This document shows, in pieces, positions 1 through 8,504 of a stretch of 61,930 bases of DNA. Origin of the DNA: Pantoea sp. 18069 (GTDB lineage Bacteria > Pseudomonadota > Gammaproteobacteria > Burkholderiales > Burkholderiaceae_C); contig NZ_CACSJA010000031.1 in NCBI RefSeq assembly GCF_902706035.1, positions 1 through 61,930 of the forward strand, read 5' to 3'. Both the position numbers and the translations under genes were made by a program. A model generated the notes under the pieces. It did no database searches. It saw nothing but the letters and a program-made list of their open reading frames with translations, and was not told the origin of the DNA. The stretch's first letter is position 1. Every line of letters begins with the position of its first letter.

Positions 1-119
1 GCCTGATCCAACGCCAGGTGCGCCATCACGGCACCCGGTGCCTGCTGCTCGAACCGCTCAATGACTTCTTGCCAGATTTTCTTCTCCTGAACGCCCGCAA
101 ACCTCGGGCGCTCAGTAGG
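1..119 (-). CDS. Possible N-terminal part of a transposase, cut by the window edge
   Basis: On the minus strand an open frame runs from just after a TAA at 120-122 to the window edge. It reads ...KIWQEVIERFEQQAPG followed by AVMAHLALDQA. This resembles the N-terminal region of IS4-type transposases (ERF...AP..VMARLAL), which I know as a family pattern. I see no convincing ATG, so the start may be a rare codon or the frame may be a decayed copy. Only about 39 codons are visible, so the call is weak. Confidence 0.3.
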
Positions 120-174
120 TTACATGACCACGATCGAAACACCTTGAAAGGGATGGTGCTAAGACCGAGAAAAC

Positions 175-1653
175 TCATAACAGACTATAGTGGGGAATAT
201 CTGGAAGACAGCCATCGACAAACCACCAAGGACCATTGGGCTTCGTCATGTTTAGCTCAACTTCGATAGGAGCCTCATAGCGTGAGATATTCTGTAAAAC
301 TTTTTTCGGGATATTCAGTTTAACGCCACGATTTTTGGGATCCGTAAGTTGGAGAATCGCTTCATCGTCTTTATAGGTGATCAGTGCGTTGTATCCCGCG
401 AAGTCCTCGTACTTCGGATATATCAAGGGCCATACGGCCGATGCCAAAGAAGCACTAAACACAAAGTTGCTGGTGCCAACGGTGCGAATGCTTGAACCTG
501 CGGAGATGAATGGTGGATCAGAGGAAAGCCAGTCATTGATACGTTGCGCGAGGATAGTGGCTTCACCGTTTGTTATTGGTGCCTTCTTCACTCTGCCGAC
601 GCGTCCTTGAAAGTCACATGAGTAGGGCGAGCCCACACCCAGCAAGCGATCGAACAGCCCTCTCGAATCGTGAACTCCTTCATTCCAAGTTCGACACTCA
701 ATAGCATGTTCACCAGACTCGTTCACATGAGGACATAGGTCTGCACGTAGAGGAGGGCCCAAGCCCATGTTCCCCAGAATGGATTTCGCGTGTGCTGTCA
801 CGTAGGGACCAACTCCCTGAAGATAGGAGTCTCCAAGATCGGAATGAGCCCCCGGAACGTACGTGGTATAGATCCTTTGCAAATACGGGTACCTTTTCGC
901 ATTCACGAACGTTTCGTAGATGCTGTCATCATCAACCACTGGCAAGAATAATGGCCGTGCCTCATGCAGCGCTACATAGTGAACAGCGAATTCCAGATTA
1001 GAAGGCAAGGCCAGTTCAAGAGTTCCGGCATCTCCTGTGGCGACGGTATCAAACAAGATGGCAAACGAATGTGTTGCCATCTGTGCCTTGCTCAAAAATC
1101 CATCTTTTGAATCACGCTGCACTAAGTTTAAAAAGTGCCTTGCTGTTGCGGCTCCGCGACTAAAGCCGATTGCAACTACATTTAACTCCGATCCATGCGG
1201 TCGATTTGCGATGAATTTCTTAAGCGCGCTTATAGCTTTGCGAGCAGTGCCTTCACTGCTGTAACCGAAGGCCGCGTCAAACCAGCAAAGAATGCCAAAT
1301 TGACAGCCAGGCCCCTTGTAATACTGACGGACGACACGTGCCTGGTCTGCGGCTATCGTCCCGAACTCTGGCGCTATGACATAGTCATAAATTTTTGACA
1401 CAACGGTTTCGTCTTCTCCTAGAGGCACATTGTCTTTATCATTCAAGGTGCCATCAAATGCGACAACGAATGTGATTGCATCATCCGATTGCGAGTTTAG
1501 GTGGCGCACTGGGCCCACAAGGAAAGCTTCTTGCCTCAGTTGCTGCTTGGCCATTTCCGAAATCGGAAATTCACTTCCACCAGAGAAAACACTGCATCCA
1601 GTCGTGCTAAGTAAGAGCATAAGAGTCAATAGGTATCGACAGAAAACAGTCAT
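175..1653 (-). CDS. DUF2235 alpha/beta-hydrolase lipoprotein (Tle1-like)
   Basis: The 492-residue protein opens with a hydrophobic signal ending in LLSTTGC at residues 14-20, a lipobox, so Cys20 is probably lipidated and the protein exported. The body carries VVAFDGTLND, typical of the start of the DUF2235 domain, and VAIGFSRGAATA, a G-x-S-x-G nucleophile elbow. DUF2235 includes the Tle1 phospholipase effectors of type VI secretion. A lipobox is unusual for an injected effector, so a membrane-anchored hydrolase is equally possible. No VgrG, PAAR or immunity gene is visible, because the IS element and the window edge flank it. AT content is higher than in its neighbours, which suggests transfer. 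The exact substrate is unknown. Confidence 0.75.
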   Translation of the reverse strand: MTVFCRYLLTLMLLLSTTGCSVFSGGSEFPISEMAKQQLRQEAFLVGPVRHLNSQSDDAITFVVAFDGTLNDKDNVPLGEDETVVSKIYDYVIAPEFGTIAADQARVVRQYYKGPGCQFGILCWFDAAFGYSSEGTARKAISALKKFIANRPHGSELNVVAIGFSRGAATARHFLNLVQRDSKDGFLSKAQMATHSFAILFDTVATGDAGTLELALPSNLEFAVHYVALHEARPLFLPVVDDDSIYETFVNAKRYPYLQRIYTTYVPGAHSDLGDSYLQGVGPYVTAHAKSILGNMGLGPPLRADLCPHVNESGEHAIECRTWNEGVHDSRGLFDRLLGVGSPYSCDFQGRVGRVKKAPITNGEATILAQRINDWLSSDPPFISAGSSIRTVGTSNFVFSASLASAVWPLIYPKYEDFAGYNALITYKDDEAILQLTDPKNRGVKLNIPKKVLQNISRYEAPIEVELNMTKPNGPWWFVDGCLPDIPHYSLL

Positions 1654-1659
1654 AAAGAT

Positions 1660-1812
1660 TTAGGTTTTTCGTGGATAGGCAAGAGGTAATGTCAACTCCG
1701 AGTGCAGAAACGCTTTAACAGATATTTCGGATCCTGAATCGGCCATTTTTTCTTCGACAGCTTTAAGGTCGAATGCAGGCAAGTGAAGAAGCAATAGTGC
1801 AATGACTGCCAT
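1660..1812 (-). CDS. Possible 50-residue ORF upstream of the DUF2235 gene
   Basis: An ATG at 1810-1812 opens a 50-codon frame that begins MAVIALLLLHLPAFDL, a short hydrophobic stretch, continues with a charged segment and stops at 1660-1662, six bases before the DUF2235 start. It has the same orientation as that gene. An in-frame TAA lies directly before the ATG and I see no ribosome-binding site. It could be a small secreted or membrane protein, or the tail of a gene cut by the neighbouring IS element. No homologue is recognised. Confidence 0.25.
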   Translation of the reverse strand: MAVIALLLLHLPAFDLKAVEEKMADSGSEISVKAFLHSELTLPLAYPRKT

Positions 1813-1862
1813 TTAGTTCTGCTTTGCAGCGGTTGCTGACCGGAACGTGTCAATGACTTTGC

Positions 1863-3139
1863 TGTACCCGTTGTCATGAATTTACTGTGCGGGCTGATTC
1901 GTTTTTTGGGGCGTTGGCCTCCGGTGGTGGTGGGTTGATCCAGGCTGCCGAAGGCAGCGCATGAGGCTCAGGGCGGCGGCCTTTGAACCGTCTCGGTGTC
2001 GCCAGGAATGCGGCATCCAACGCAGCCTGACGGGCCTCGCACAAGGCCTGCGCCTGACCGTAGTGGACCGCCTGCGGCGTCATGTAGCCGATGCCCGAGT
2101 GCCTGTGCTCGGTGTTGTACCAAGCGAAGAAGGCTTGGCAGTGAGCACGAGCGTCCGCTATGCAGCCGAACCGCGCGGGGAAGTCCGGCCGGTACTTCAT
2201 CGTCTTGAACTGCGATTCTGAGTACGGGTTGTCGTCCGAGACGTGCGGCCTGCTATGGCTCTTGGCGATGTCCAGGTCCGCCAACAGGGCCGCCACCGGC
2301 TTGGAGCGCATGGCTGCACCACGGTCCGCGTGCAAGGTGAGCATGCCGCGCTGCACGTCGTGGCGGGACACGCTATCGGCGATCAACTGCTCGGCCAAGT
2401 CGGCGCTCTCGCGCTCGGCGATCAACCAGCCCACGACGTGGCGGCTGAAGATGTCCAGGATCACGTACAGATGGAAGCACGTCCACTTGGCCGGCCCCTT
2501 GAGCTTGGTGATGTCCCAGGACCAGGCCTGGTTCGGAGCCACCGCCAACAGTTCGGGCTTGACGTAGGGCGGGTGGGTGAACTGGCGGCGCCGCTCACGC
2601 GAACTGCCCTGGGTGTTAAGCAATCGGTACATGGTGCGCACCGAGCCCAGGTAGCGGCCTTCGTCGAGCAGCATGGCGTGCATCGCCGCAGGGGCGGCGT
2701 CGGCGAAGCGTTCGCTGTACAGGGTATCGAGCAGCAGCGCGTTCTCCTGGGCATCCAGGGCCAACGGAGGCCGCACCCGGCTACGGTGTGCCGATCAGGC
2801 CCAAGCGATGCGCTTGGGCCCGTTGGCGGGCCGGCACCCCGCGCGGTAGGCCCAGTGCCCGACAGGCGCCACCGGTGCCCAGCAGCGGCGTCAACTCTTG
2901 CACGGCGGCGATCACGGCAAGTCGTGCAGTTGTCGGCAGCCTGCAGAATGCGGCGCTTGTCGGCGTTGGAGAACGTACGGCGGCGCGCTCGCGGGACTAC
3001 CTCGGAGTCGGCGGTCGGTTGGGCCGCTGCAGATGCGCCCGGATCGGACAAATTCTTCACTGCGTGCATCGGGACCTTGGGTTGCTGGTTGTTCGTCATG
3101 CTTACCTCGTTACTCACTGAATTGTCAGAGGGAGGTGCA
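1863..3139 (-). mobile_element. Decayed IS3-family insertion sequence
   Basis: The element is defined by orfA and orfB transposase remnants on the minus strand. The proposed ends are TGTACC at 1863-1868 and its near-complement GGTGCA at 3134-3139. Read inward, both are followed by a shared AATT about 20 bases from the tip, giving a weak imperfect terminal repeat. I could not see a clear target duplication. Both reading frames are damaged, so the copy cannot move by itself. The end positions are tentative; the identity as an IS3-type element is firm. Confidence 0.6.
1874..3099 (-). pseudogene. IS3-family transposase (orfA/orfB), frameshifted and internally deleted
   Basis: orfA starts at the ATG at 3097-3099 and is normal through RRRTFSNADKRRILQAAD, then is lost. 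The start of orfB (AVQELTPLLGTGGACRALGL) follows in another frame near 2920 and meets a TAG near 2794. The DDE domain resumes in a third frame (1874-2776) with WDITKL, LHADRG and YSESQFKTMKY, which hold the Asp, Asp and Glu of the catalytic triad, and FFAWYNTEHRHSGIGYMTP at the C-terminal end. About half of orfA and the N-terminal part of orfB are missing compared with intact relatives. The product cannot be a working transposase. Confidence 0.85.
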
Positions 3140-3204
3140 GTAGCTCATATTGGCATGGGGGGGCGATGGTTGCATCTGTGTGAACTGTGGTTTACAGTGT
3201 GCCC

Positions 3205-3501
3205 ATGTACCAGCTCCAGCGAACCAATGAATTCGATGCTTGGATTTCGAACCTGCGGGACAAGGTGGGGCAGAAGCAAGTGCTGGTCAGGCTGGCACGT
3301 CTATCCCTAGGGCACTGGGGTGACTGCAAGCTGGTGGGTGGCGAAGTGACGGAACTGCGAATCCATTCAGGGCCCGGGTATCGGGTCTATTGCTAGCAGG
3401 ATGGCGCGACCGTGGTGGTGGCCTTGGGCGGTGGTGACAAGTCGACCCAGGACCGTGACATCAGCCGGGCCCAGAACATGGTTCGAGAATTGAAGGAGTG
3501 A
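3205..3501 (+). pseudogene. RelE/HigB-type toxin interrupted by an amber codon
   Basis: The frame starts at ATG 3205 (MYQLQRTNEFDAWISNLRD) and matches the short phage-derived Gp49/HigB-like killer family (TIGR02683 type). It runs to GPGYRVYC and then meets TAG at 3394-3396. Reading on in the same frame gives QDGATVVVALGGGDKSTQ and then the usual C-terminal helix, ending in TGA at 3499-3501, four bases before the antitoxin ATG. One base change (for example CAG or TGG to TAG) therefore cuts the toxin after 63 of about 98 residues and removes the conserved GGGDKSTQ segment. An amber suppressor would restore it. Confidence 0.8.
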
Positions 3502-3504
3502 ACG

Positions 3505-3825
3505 ATGAACCTCAACGCCGCTGAAAAGCTGGGCATCAAGCCCTTCGACGCCGCAGGCTACCTGCAGTCCGATGAAGACTGCGCGCAGTACCTGCAGGCA
3601 TGTCTGGAAGATGCACCAGGTGATACGGCGTTGTTCGCCAAGGCTCTGGGTGATGTGGCCCGCGCTCGCGGCATGATGCAGTTGGCCAGGGACACAGGCA
3701 TGAGCCGGGAAGGGCTGTACAAGGCCCTGGGCGAAAACGGCAACCCTAGTTTTGCCACCGTCATGAAGGTGTTGAGCGCACTGGGCCTGAAGCTTCACGT
3801 AGAGCCCCAAACGGCGCACGTTTGA
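3505..3825 (+). CDS. HTH antitoxin of a HigBA/HI1420-type module
   Basis: The 106-residue protein matches the family of addiction-module antidote proteins encoded downstream of Gp49-like toxins (TIGR02684 type). It has the N-terminal FDAAGYLQSDEDCAQYL region, and a helix-turn-helix around residues 55-95 (LARDTGMSREGLYKALGENG followed by NPSFATVMKVL). In such pairs the antitoxin binds the toxin and represses the shared promoter. It is intact and sits 3 bases after the end of the toxin frame, with GAAGGAG as ribosome-binding site just upstream. Because the toxin is broken, the antitoxin now probably serves only as a DNA-binding protein or as an anti-addiction factor. Confidence 0.82.
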   Translation: MNLNAAEKLGIKPFDAAGYLQSDEDCAQYLQACLEDAPGDTALFAKALGDVARARGMMQLARDTGMSREGLYKALGENGNPSFATVMKVLSALGLKLHVEPQTAHV

Positions 3826-4182
3826 ACGTCCCCAGGGCTCAGTTTTGGCTTCTCACGCTGGCTTCACACGAACAGACGCAACCCCGCGCTGTCATTGGCG
3901 CGGTTACGGGCTCAATTCCAGTTGTCAGCCACCACCATAAACAACGCCACACAATGGGATCCAGCGCGGCCGGGCATGATCGACGTGCTCTTGTAAGGAT
4001 CGCTTGTACTCGTCGCGTTTGCTTGCCCACGACTTCGACCGGCAGGTCACGGAGTTGCCAGTCTGTGCCTCCATACTCAACAGATTCACCTGCCTGGGCG
4101 TGCCTGCGCCAGTGAGGGTGGCATAACTCCGCCAGGGATCAGGGGAAACTCGAACTCAGGCCGGGAGCGCCGTACTTCATGC
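3826..4182. other. Intergenic stretch without a recognisable gene
   Basis: I see no convincing gene in these 357 bases. Around 3900-3935 there is a run resembling the 3' end of a tRNA (GGGCTCAATTCC then GTCAGCCACCA). The T stem has a mismatch, the arm lengths do not fit and no 5' half exists. It may be a degraded attachment site left by an integrated element, which would fit the IS and toxin/antitoxin debris to its left. Confidence 0.4.
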
Positions 4183-4911
4183 TCATACAGCATGTCCAAA
4201 AAGCCGATCGATGCCAGCGCGCAAATGCAAGGCCATCGCTTGGCGCGCAGCGTCCGCATCGCCCCTTTCAATGGCGAGCTCCACAGCCGAGTGCTCATGG
4301 CATACGCTGTCCCGCCGTTCGCCTTGTGGCCGTCCAGCCAGACTGCGCGAGAGCCCGATGCTGAAGCGCGTTTGTGGTGCCAGCGCTGTCATCGTCATGC
4401 TGAAGAAGCGATTGCCGCAGGCCTGGGCGACGGCGTTGTGGAAGGCCACGTCTTCCTCTACCGCATCACTGCCCTCGGCAAGCGCTTGATCAAAGCGTTC
4501 TCTGCAGCGCCTGATGTGGTGCATCTCTTCTGCAGTTCGTTTGCGCGCTGCCCGGGCAGCGGCCTCGCCTTCGATGAACAGGCGGAACTCCAGGAAGTCA
4601 CGGATGTCCGCGATGTTCTTCAAGGTGTCCACCGAGACCGGGCGTGCCTGCGGCATGGCGTCGGTGACGAATGTGCCCGAACCCTTGCGGGCGTAAATGC
4701 GGCCTTCATCCCGTAGGCGGGCCAGTGCCTGCCTCAGCACAGGACGCGAAACACCCAGGCGTTGCGACAGCGCAGTCTCTGCGGGCATGCGTGCGCGTGG
4801 CTCGAAACCTGGCGTGCCCAGCAGTTGCAAGAGGTCCTCATAGACCTTGTCTCCCAACAGCCGGTCTTTGGCCTTGTCGGTGTGCTCTGAAGAGAAAGAG
4901 GGTTTTGGCAT
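4183..4911 (-). CDS. GntR-family regulator, FCD (FadR-like) domain
   Basis: 242 residues. The winged helix-turn-helix covers about residues 20-85 (AETALSQRLGVSRPVLRQAL, then RIYARKGSGTFV). The FCD effector domain follows from about 100, with the metal/ligand-type pattern EFRLFIEGEAAARAA and FHNAVAQACGN. FCD regulators usually sense an organic acid and repress the neighbouring catabolic operon. The gene is divergent from the dehydratase at 5027 with 115 bases between, so it probably controls that operon and itself. The start MPKPSFSSEHT was taken because it leaves room for the N-terminal extension before the winged helix. Confidence 0.88.
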   Translation of the reverse strand: MPKPSFSSEHTDKAKDRLLGDKVYEDLLQLLGTPGFEPRARMPAETALSQRLGVSRPVLRQALARLRDEGRIYARKGSGTFVTDAMPQARPVSVDTLKNIADIRDFLEFRLFIEGEAAARAARKRTAEEMHHIRRCRERFDQALAEGSDAVEEDVAFHNAVAQACGNRFFSMTMTALAPQTRFSIGLSRSLAGRPQGERRDSVCHEHSAVELAIERGDADAARQAMALHLRAGIDRLFGHAV

Positions 4912-5026
4912 GTGACAGCTATTGACAGGGTATGCAGGCGAAGACGGGCGATATTTTCTAAATCAGAATTCGCCATCCCTTGCATTGGGCGCGATTTTCC
5001 ATTGAATCTATAAAAAGCTGTAAATT

Positions 5027-6223
5027 ATGTCAATCATACGATCCCTTCGTACCTACCGTGTGCCCGACCGACCCAGCTTGATCTGGCTGGAGCTGGAAAC
5101 GAGCGACGGCCTGGTCGGCCTGGGGGAAACCTTCCGGGGGGCCGTGTCGGTGGAGACCTGCCTGCACGAAGAACTCGCGCCCTGGCTGCTGGGGCGTGAT
5201 TCCCGGCAGATCGAAGGTATCTCCCGCCATCTGCTCACGCCTTATGTGGGCTACAACAGTTCCGGCATGGAGGTGCGCTCGGCCAGTGCCGTCGATATCG
5301 CGCTGTGGGATCTGGCCGGCCAGCGTCAGGGCGTGCCCATACACGAGGCCCTGGGGGGCGCGGCACGCCCCAGCGTTCCCGTCTACAACACTTGCGCCGG
5401 ATACAGCTTCAACACGAATGGCAAGCGCCGAGACATAGGCACGGACGATGAGTCGCAAGGCCCTTATGACGACCAGGTGGCCTTCATGCGCGACGCAGGG
5501 GCGCTGGCGCGCAGCCTGCTCGACGAGGGCTACAAGGCCATGAAGATCTGGCCGTTCGACATCTATGCCCCTGCCAGTCAGGGGCAGCTCATCAGCTTGC
5601 CCGATCTGGAGAAAGGGCTGGAACCTTTCAGAAAAATCCGGGAGGCCGTGGGCAATCGCATCGAGGTGATGTGCGAATTGCACAGCCTGTTTGGCAATCA
5701 CTCGGCGTTGCGCATCTGCCAGGCACTGGAGGAGTACCAGGTCTTCTGGGTCGAAGATCCGCTGTGCAAGATGGACGACGCTGCCAGCCTGTCCGATTTG
5801 CGCCGCCGAACACGGGTGCAAATTTGCGGCAGCGAAACATTGGGTGGCCTGCGGCCGTTCCGTGACCTGCTGGCAGCGGATGCGCTGGATGTCGTGATGC
5901 TGGATCTGGCCTGGTGCGGTGGGTTTACCGAGGGGCGCAAGATCGCAGCGCTTGCGCAGGCCTACAACCGGCCGCTGGCGCCGCATGACTGCACAGGCCC
6001 AGTCACCCTGATGGCGGGCCTGCAAATGGCCTTGCATGCCCCCACGGCCATCTACCAGGAAGTGGTCCGTGCCACCTTGGCTACCTGGTACCGCGACATC
6101 GTCACGGATTTGCCTGTGATCGAGGCAGGCATGGCCCAGCCCACGACGACTGCTGGATTGGGAACGCGCCTGAAAGACGGCTTCAAGCAGCGCGCCGATC
6201 TCATCGTTCGTGAAACCCGCTGA
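5027..6223 (+). CDS. Enolase-superfamily sugar-acid dehydratase (mandelate racemase/muconate lactonizing family)
   Basis: 398 residues with the capping domain first and the TIM barrel after about 130. Probable active-site residues: Lys173 in MKIWPFD, Glu217 and His219 in MCELH, Glu243 in VEDP, Glu270 in GSE, and His320-Asp321 in LAPHDC. The E-x-H element with a late His-Asp is what galactonate/gluconate-type dehydratases show, where beta-elimination of water from an aldonic or aldaric acid gives a 2-keto-3-deoxy acid. The downstream D-2-hydroxyacid dehydrogenase and Bug binding protein fit an imported hydroxy-acid substrate. The precise substrate cannot be read from the sequence. Confidence 0.85.
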   Translation: MSIIRSLRTYRVPDRPSLIWLELETSDGLVGLGETFRGAVSVETCLHEELAPWLLGRDSRQIEGISRHLLTPYVGYNSSGMEVRSASAVDIALWDLAGQRQGVPIHEALGGAARPSVPVYNTCAGYSFNTNGKRRDIGTDDESQGPYDDQVAFMRDAGALARSLLDEGYKAMKIWPFDIYAPASQGQLISLPDLEKGLEPFRKIREAVGNRIEVMCELHSLFGNHSALRICQALEEYQVFWVEDPLCKMDDAASLSDLRRRTRVQICGSETLGGLRPFRDLLAADALDVVMLDLAWCGGFTEGRKIAALAQAYNRPLAPHDCTGPVTLMAGLQMALHAPTAIYQEVVRATLATWYRDIVTDLPVIEAGMAQPTTTAGLGTRLKDGFKQRADLIVRETR

Positions 6224-6252
6224 TCGCAACCCCCATTTTTTAGAGAACTGCC

Positions 6253-7212
6253 ATGCATATCAAGATTGTCGGGCTGCACGCGCCCAATGCCCCGCGCCTG
6301 CGCGCGCTCCTGGGGCCCACGCACGAAGTGGAGGCCTTGGACGCCTTCCCGAAAGATGGTCCCATCTGCGCGGATGTGGTTGTCAGCAACAGCGTCAGCG
6401 ACTATGAGGCCGCGCGCATCCAGTGTCGGCTGCTGCAGGTCCCTGGCGCAGGTTGGGAGCAGGTGGCCTGCGAAGCACTGCCAGGTGCGACCGCCGTTTG
6501 CAATGTCCACGGCCATGAGGTGCCGATCGCGGAGTTCACCATTCATGCGCTCCTGGAGCATTTTGTACAGCTGTGGCAATACCCGGCGCAGCTTGATGCC
6601 CAGGCCTGGGCGCAGGCCTATGCCAACCGCGCCCAGCATGATGAGGCGTATGGCAAGACGCTGGCGATCGTGGGATTCGGTCATATCGGGCAGGAGATTG
6701 CGCGGCGTGCCAAGGCTTTGGGCATGCATGTCGTGGCAGTCACTCGCAGCGGAAAGCCGACTGCGCCCGCTTTGGCGGATGAGTTTGCTGCGGTATCCGA
6801 GTTGGATGCAGTGCTGGCGCATGCGCGCGCCCTGGTGCTGTGCTGTCCTTTGGACGAGAACACCCGCGGCCTGATCGGCGCACGCCAACTGGCCTTGCTG
6901 CCCCCGCAGGCCCTGCTGGTCAACGTGGCCCGCGCGGAAGTGGTGGATGAGCAGGCGCTGTACGAAGCCCTGCGCGACCATCGCTTGGGCAGGGCGGTGC
7001 TGGACGTCTGGTTCCAGTATCCAAAGAAAGGGCAGCCACCGGTGCCCCCGTCGCGCTGGCCCTTGCATGCGCTGCCCAATGTGCGCGCCACGCCCCATAT
7101 CTCGGCGATGACTCCTGCCTTGCTGGAGCGACGCTACAGCTTCATGGCCAGCAACATCCTGCGCCTGCATGCCGGCCAGCCGCTGCGCAACGTGATTCGC
7201 CCGCCGCAATGA
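6253..7212 (+). CDS. D-isomer-specific 2-hydroxyacid dehydrogenase
   Basis: 319 residues. The NAD(P)-binding core has GFGHIG at 141-146. The catalytic triad of the family is visible as Arg in VNVARAEVVDEQ, Glu in the same stretch, and His in ATPHISAMT. The family reduces 2-keto acids to D-2-hydroxy acids or the reverse, in the cytoplasm. It starts 29 bases after the dehydratase stop, so the two are co-transcribed and probably act on successive intermediates. An unusual insertion FQYPKKGQPPVPPSRWP replaces the short DVF..EP loop typical of the family; it may shape the substrate pocket. Confidence 0.87.
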   Translation: MHIKIVGLHAPNAPRLRALLGPTHEVEALDAFPKDGPICADVVVSNSVSDYEAARIQCRLLQVPGAGWEQVACEALPGATAVCNVHGHEVPIAEFTIHALLEHFVQLWQYPAQLDAQAWAQAYANRAQHDEAYGKTLAIVGFGHIGQEIARRAKALGMHVVAVTRSGKPTAPALADEFAAVSELDAVLAHARALVLCCPLDENTRGLIGARQLALLPPQALLVNVARAEVVDEQALYEALRDHRLGRAVLDVWFQYPKKGQPPVPPSRWPLHALPNVRATPHISAMTPALLERRYSFMASNILRLHAGQPLRNVIRPPQ

Positions 7213-7262
7213 GAACGGCACGGCATCACGCTTGAATGGATTCAATAAACAGGAGACAAAAA

Positions 7263-8282
7263 ATGCACAAACCGACCTCTTTCCCAGCCCTGACCTTCTG
7301 CAAAGCCAGGCGCACCGCGCTGGGCCTGGCTGCCTCCACCCTGCTGGGTGTTGTGGCATTGCCAGCCTTTGCCCAGGACCCTGCGGCCAGCTATCCCTCC
7401 AAGCCCATACGCATCGTCGTGCCCAACCCGCCGGGCGGCACTTCCGACATATTGGCCCGGTCGCTGGCCAAGGACCTGGGCGAGATGTTCAAGCAGACCA
7501 TCATTGTCGAGAACAAGGCCGGTGGTAATAGCCATATCGGAGCCGCCTTCGTTGCCAAGTCGGCGCCAGATGGCTACAACTTGCTCCTGCTGGATATGAG
7601 TGTGCTGACCATCGGGCCCAGCGTGGTGCCGAAACTCAGCTACAACCCGCAAAAGGAATTGACGCCTATTGCGATACCGGCGTATTCACCCCACCTTTTG
7701 GTGGTGCGCAACGACTTGCCGGCCAAGAATCTCGATGAACTGGTGGCCTATGCCAGGAAAAGCGGCACGCCCATGAGCTTTGGCACGCCCTTGGCTTCCA
7801 TCAGCCAGCTCGCCGGCATTCTGATTGCCCAGGACCGGGGATTTGAATTGAATGTGATTGGCTACAAGGGCGGAGCGCAGGCCTTGGCCGACCTGGCCGG
7901 TGGCCAGATCGACAGCGCCATGGCCAGCGTCGTCGCGACCAAGACCTTGGTGCAGGGCGGGAGGATCAAAGCCGTTGCGGTCACCAGTGCCAAGCCGTTT
8001 GCGGCCACACCCGGCGTGCCCACGGTCGCATCGCAGATTCCCAACTTTGTCACGGGCTCCTGGCAGGGCTTGCTGGCGCCGGCCAACACGCCGGCTCCGA
8101 TATTGGACAAATTGCAGGATGCGGTCCAGCGCATCGTGGCCAAGCCCGAGTTTGCCAAACATCTTCAAGACCTGGGTTCCGAGCCTTCGGCGATGACCCG
8201 CCAGCAGATCACGGAATGGATGCACACCGAAACCCAGCTGTGGGGCAAGGTCGTCAAGGACAACAACATCAAGGCAGACTGA
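7263..8282 (+). CDS. Bug-family (tripartite tricarboxylate transporter type) substrate-binding protein
   Basis: 339 residues. The start ATG at 7263 is preceded by AGGAGA; earlier in-frame ATGs have no such site. A signal peptide (residues 1-38, ending PAFA-QD) leads to the canonical Bug opening YPSKPIRIVVPNPPGG and PDGYNLLLLD. Bug proteins are periplasmic binders of carboxylates. Only some work with TctA/TctB; none is encoded here. It is the third gene of the dehydratase operon (50 bases after the dehydrogenase), so it probably binds the acid degraded by the two enzymes upstream. Confidence 0.9.
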   Translation: MHKPTSFPALTFCKARRTALGLAASTLLGVVALPAFAQDPAASYPSKPIRIVVPNPPGGTSDILARSLAKDLGEMFKQTIIVENKAGGNSHIGAAFVAKSAPDGYNLLLLDMSVLTIGPSVVPKLSYNPQKELTPIAIPAYSPHLLVVRNDLPAKNLDELVAYARKSGTPMSFGTPLASISQLAGILIAQDRGFELNVIGYKGGAQALADLAGGQIDSAMASVVATKTLVQGGRIKAVAVTSAKPFAATPGVPTVASQIPNFVTGSWQGLLAPANTPAPILDKLQDAVQRIVAKPEFAKHLQDLGSEPSAMTRQQITEWMHTETQLWGKVVKDNNIKAD

Positions 8283-8345
8283 GCGGGGCAGGGGAGCAGA
8301 GCACTTGCGCGCCACCCGCCGTGCATGGCTGCGGTAAGATAGCCC

Positions 8346-8422
8346 TCGCTCCGGGGTGCACGCCAGTGCTGAGATCTACACCCGAGAACTTGAACCGGGT
8401 CATTCCGGCGGAAGAAGAGCTT
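8346..8422 (+). promoter_or_regulatory. TPP riboswitch (THI element)
   Basis: The conserved pieces appear in order: GGGGTGC at 8353, TGCTGAGA at 8368, ACACCCG near 8379, GAACTTGAACCGGGTCATT and CCGGCGGAAG, with a closing P1 stem GCTC/GAGC. This is the aptamer that binds thiamine pyrophosphate and turns expression down. It lies about 80 bases before the ATG of the LuxE-like gene on the same strand. I do not see an unambiguous intrinsic terminator behind it, so translational control or a weak terminator near 8455-8485 are both possible. Confidence 0.9.
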
Positions 8423-8504
8423 GCACCCTGACGTGGCCGCGCTTTCATGCGTGCATGGGCGAGGGGCCTTCGGAGCATTCGTTTTACGCTCTCGAAGGAT
8501 TTCC

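Noticed and set aside
1692..1877. 61-codon frame on the minus strand
   Set aside because: It runs over the edge of the IS element and shows no family pattern; the frame at 1660-1812 in the same place is slightly more plausible.
3895..3940. tRNA-like 3' end (GGGCTCAATTCC ... GTCAGCCACCA)
   Set aside because: The T stem has a mismatch, the acceptor length does not fit, and no 5' half, D arm or anticodon arm exists upstream. At best an attachment-site remnant.
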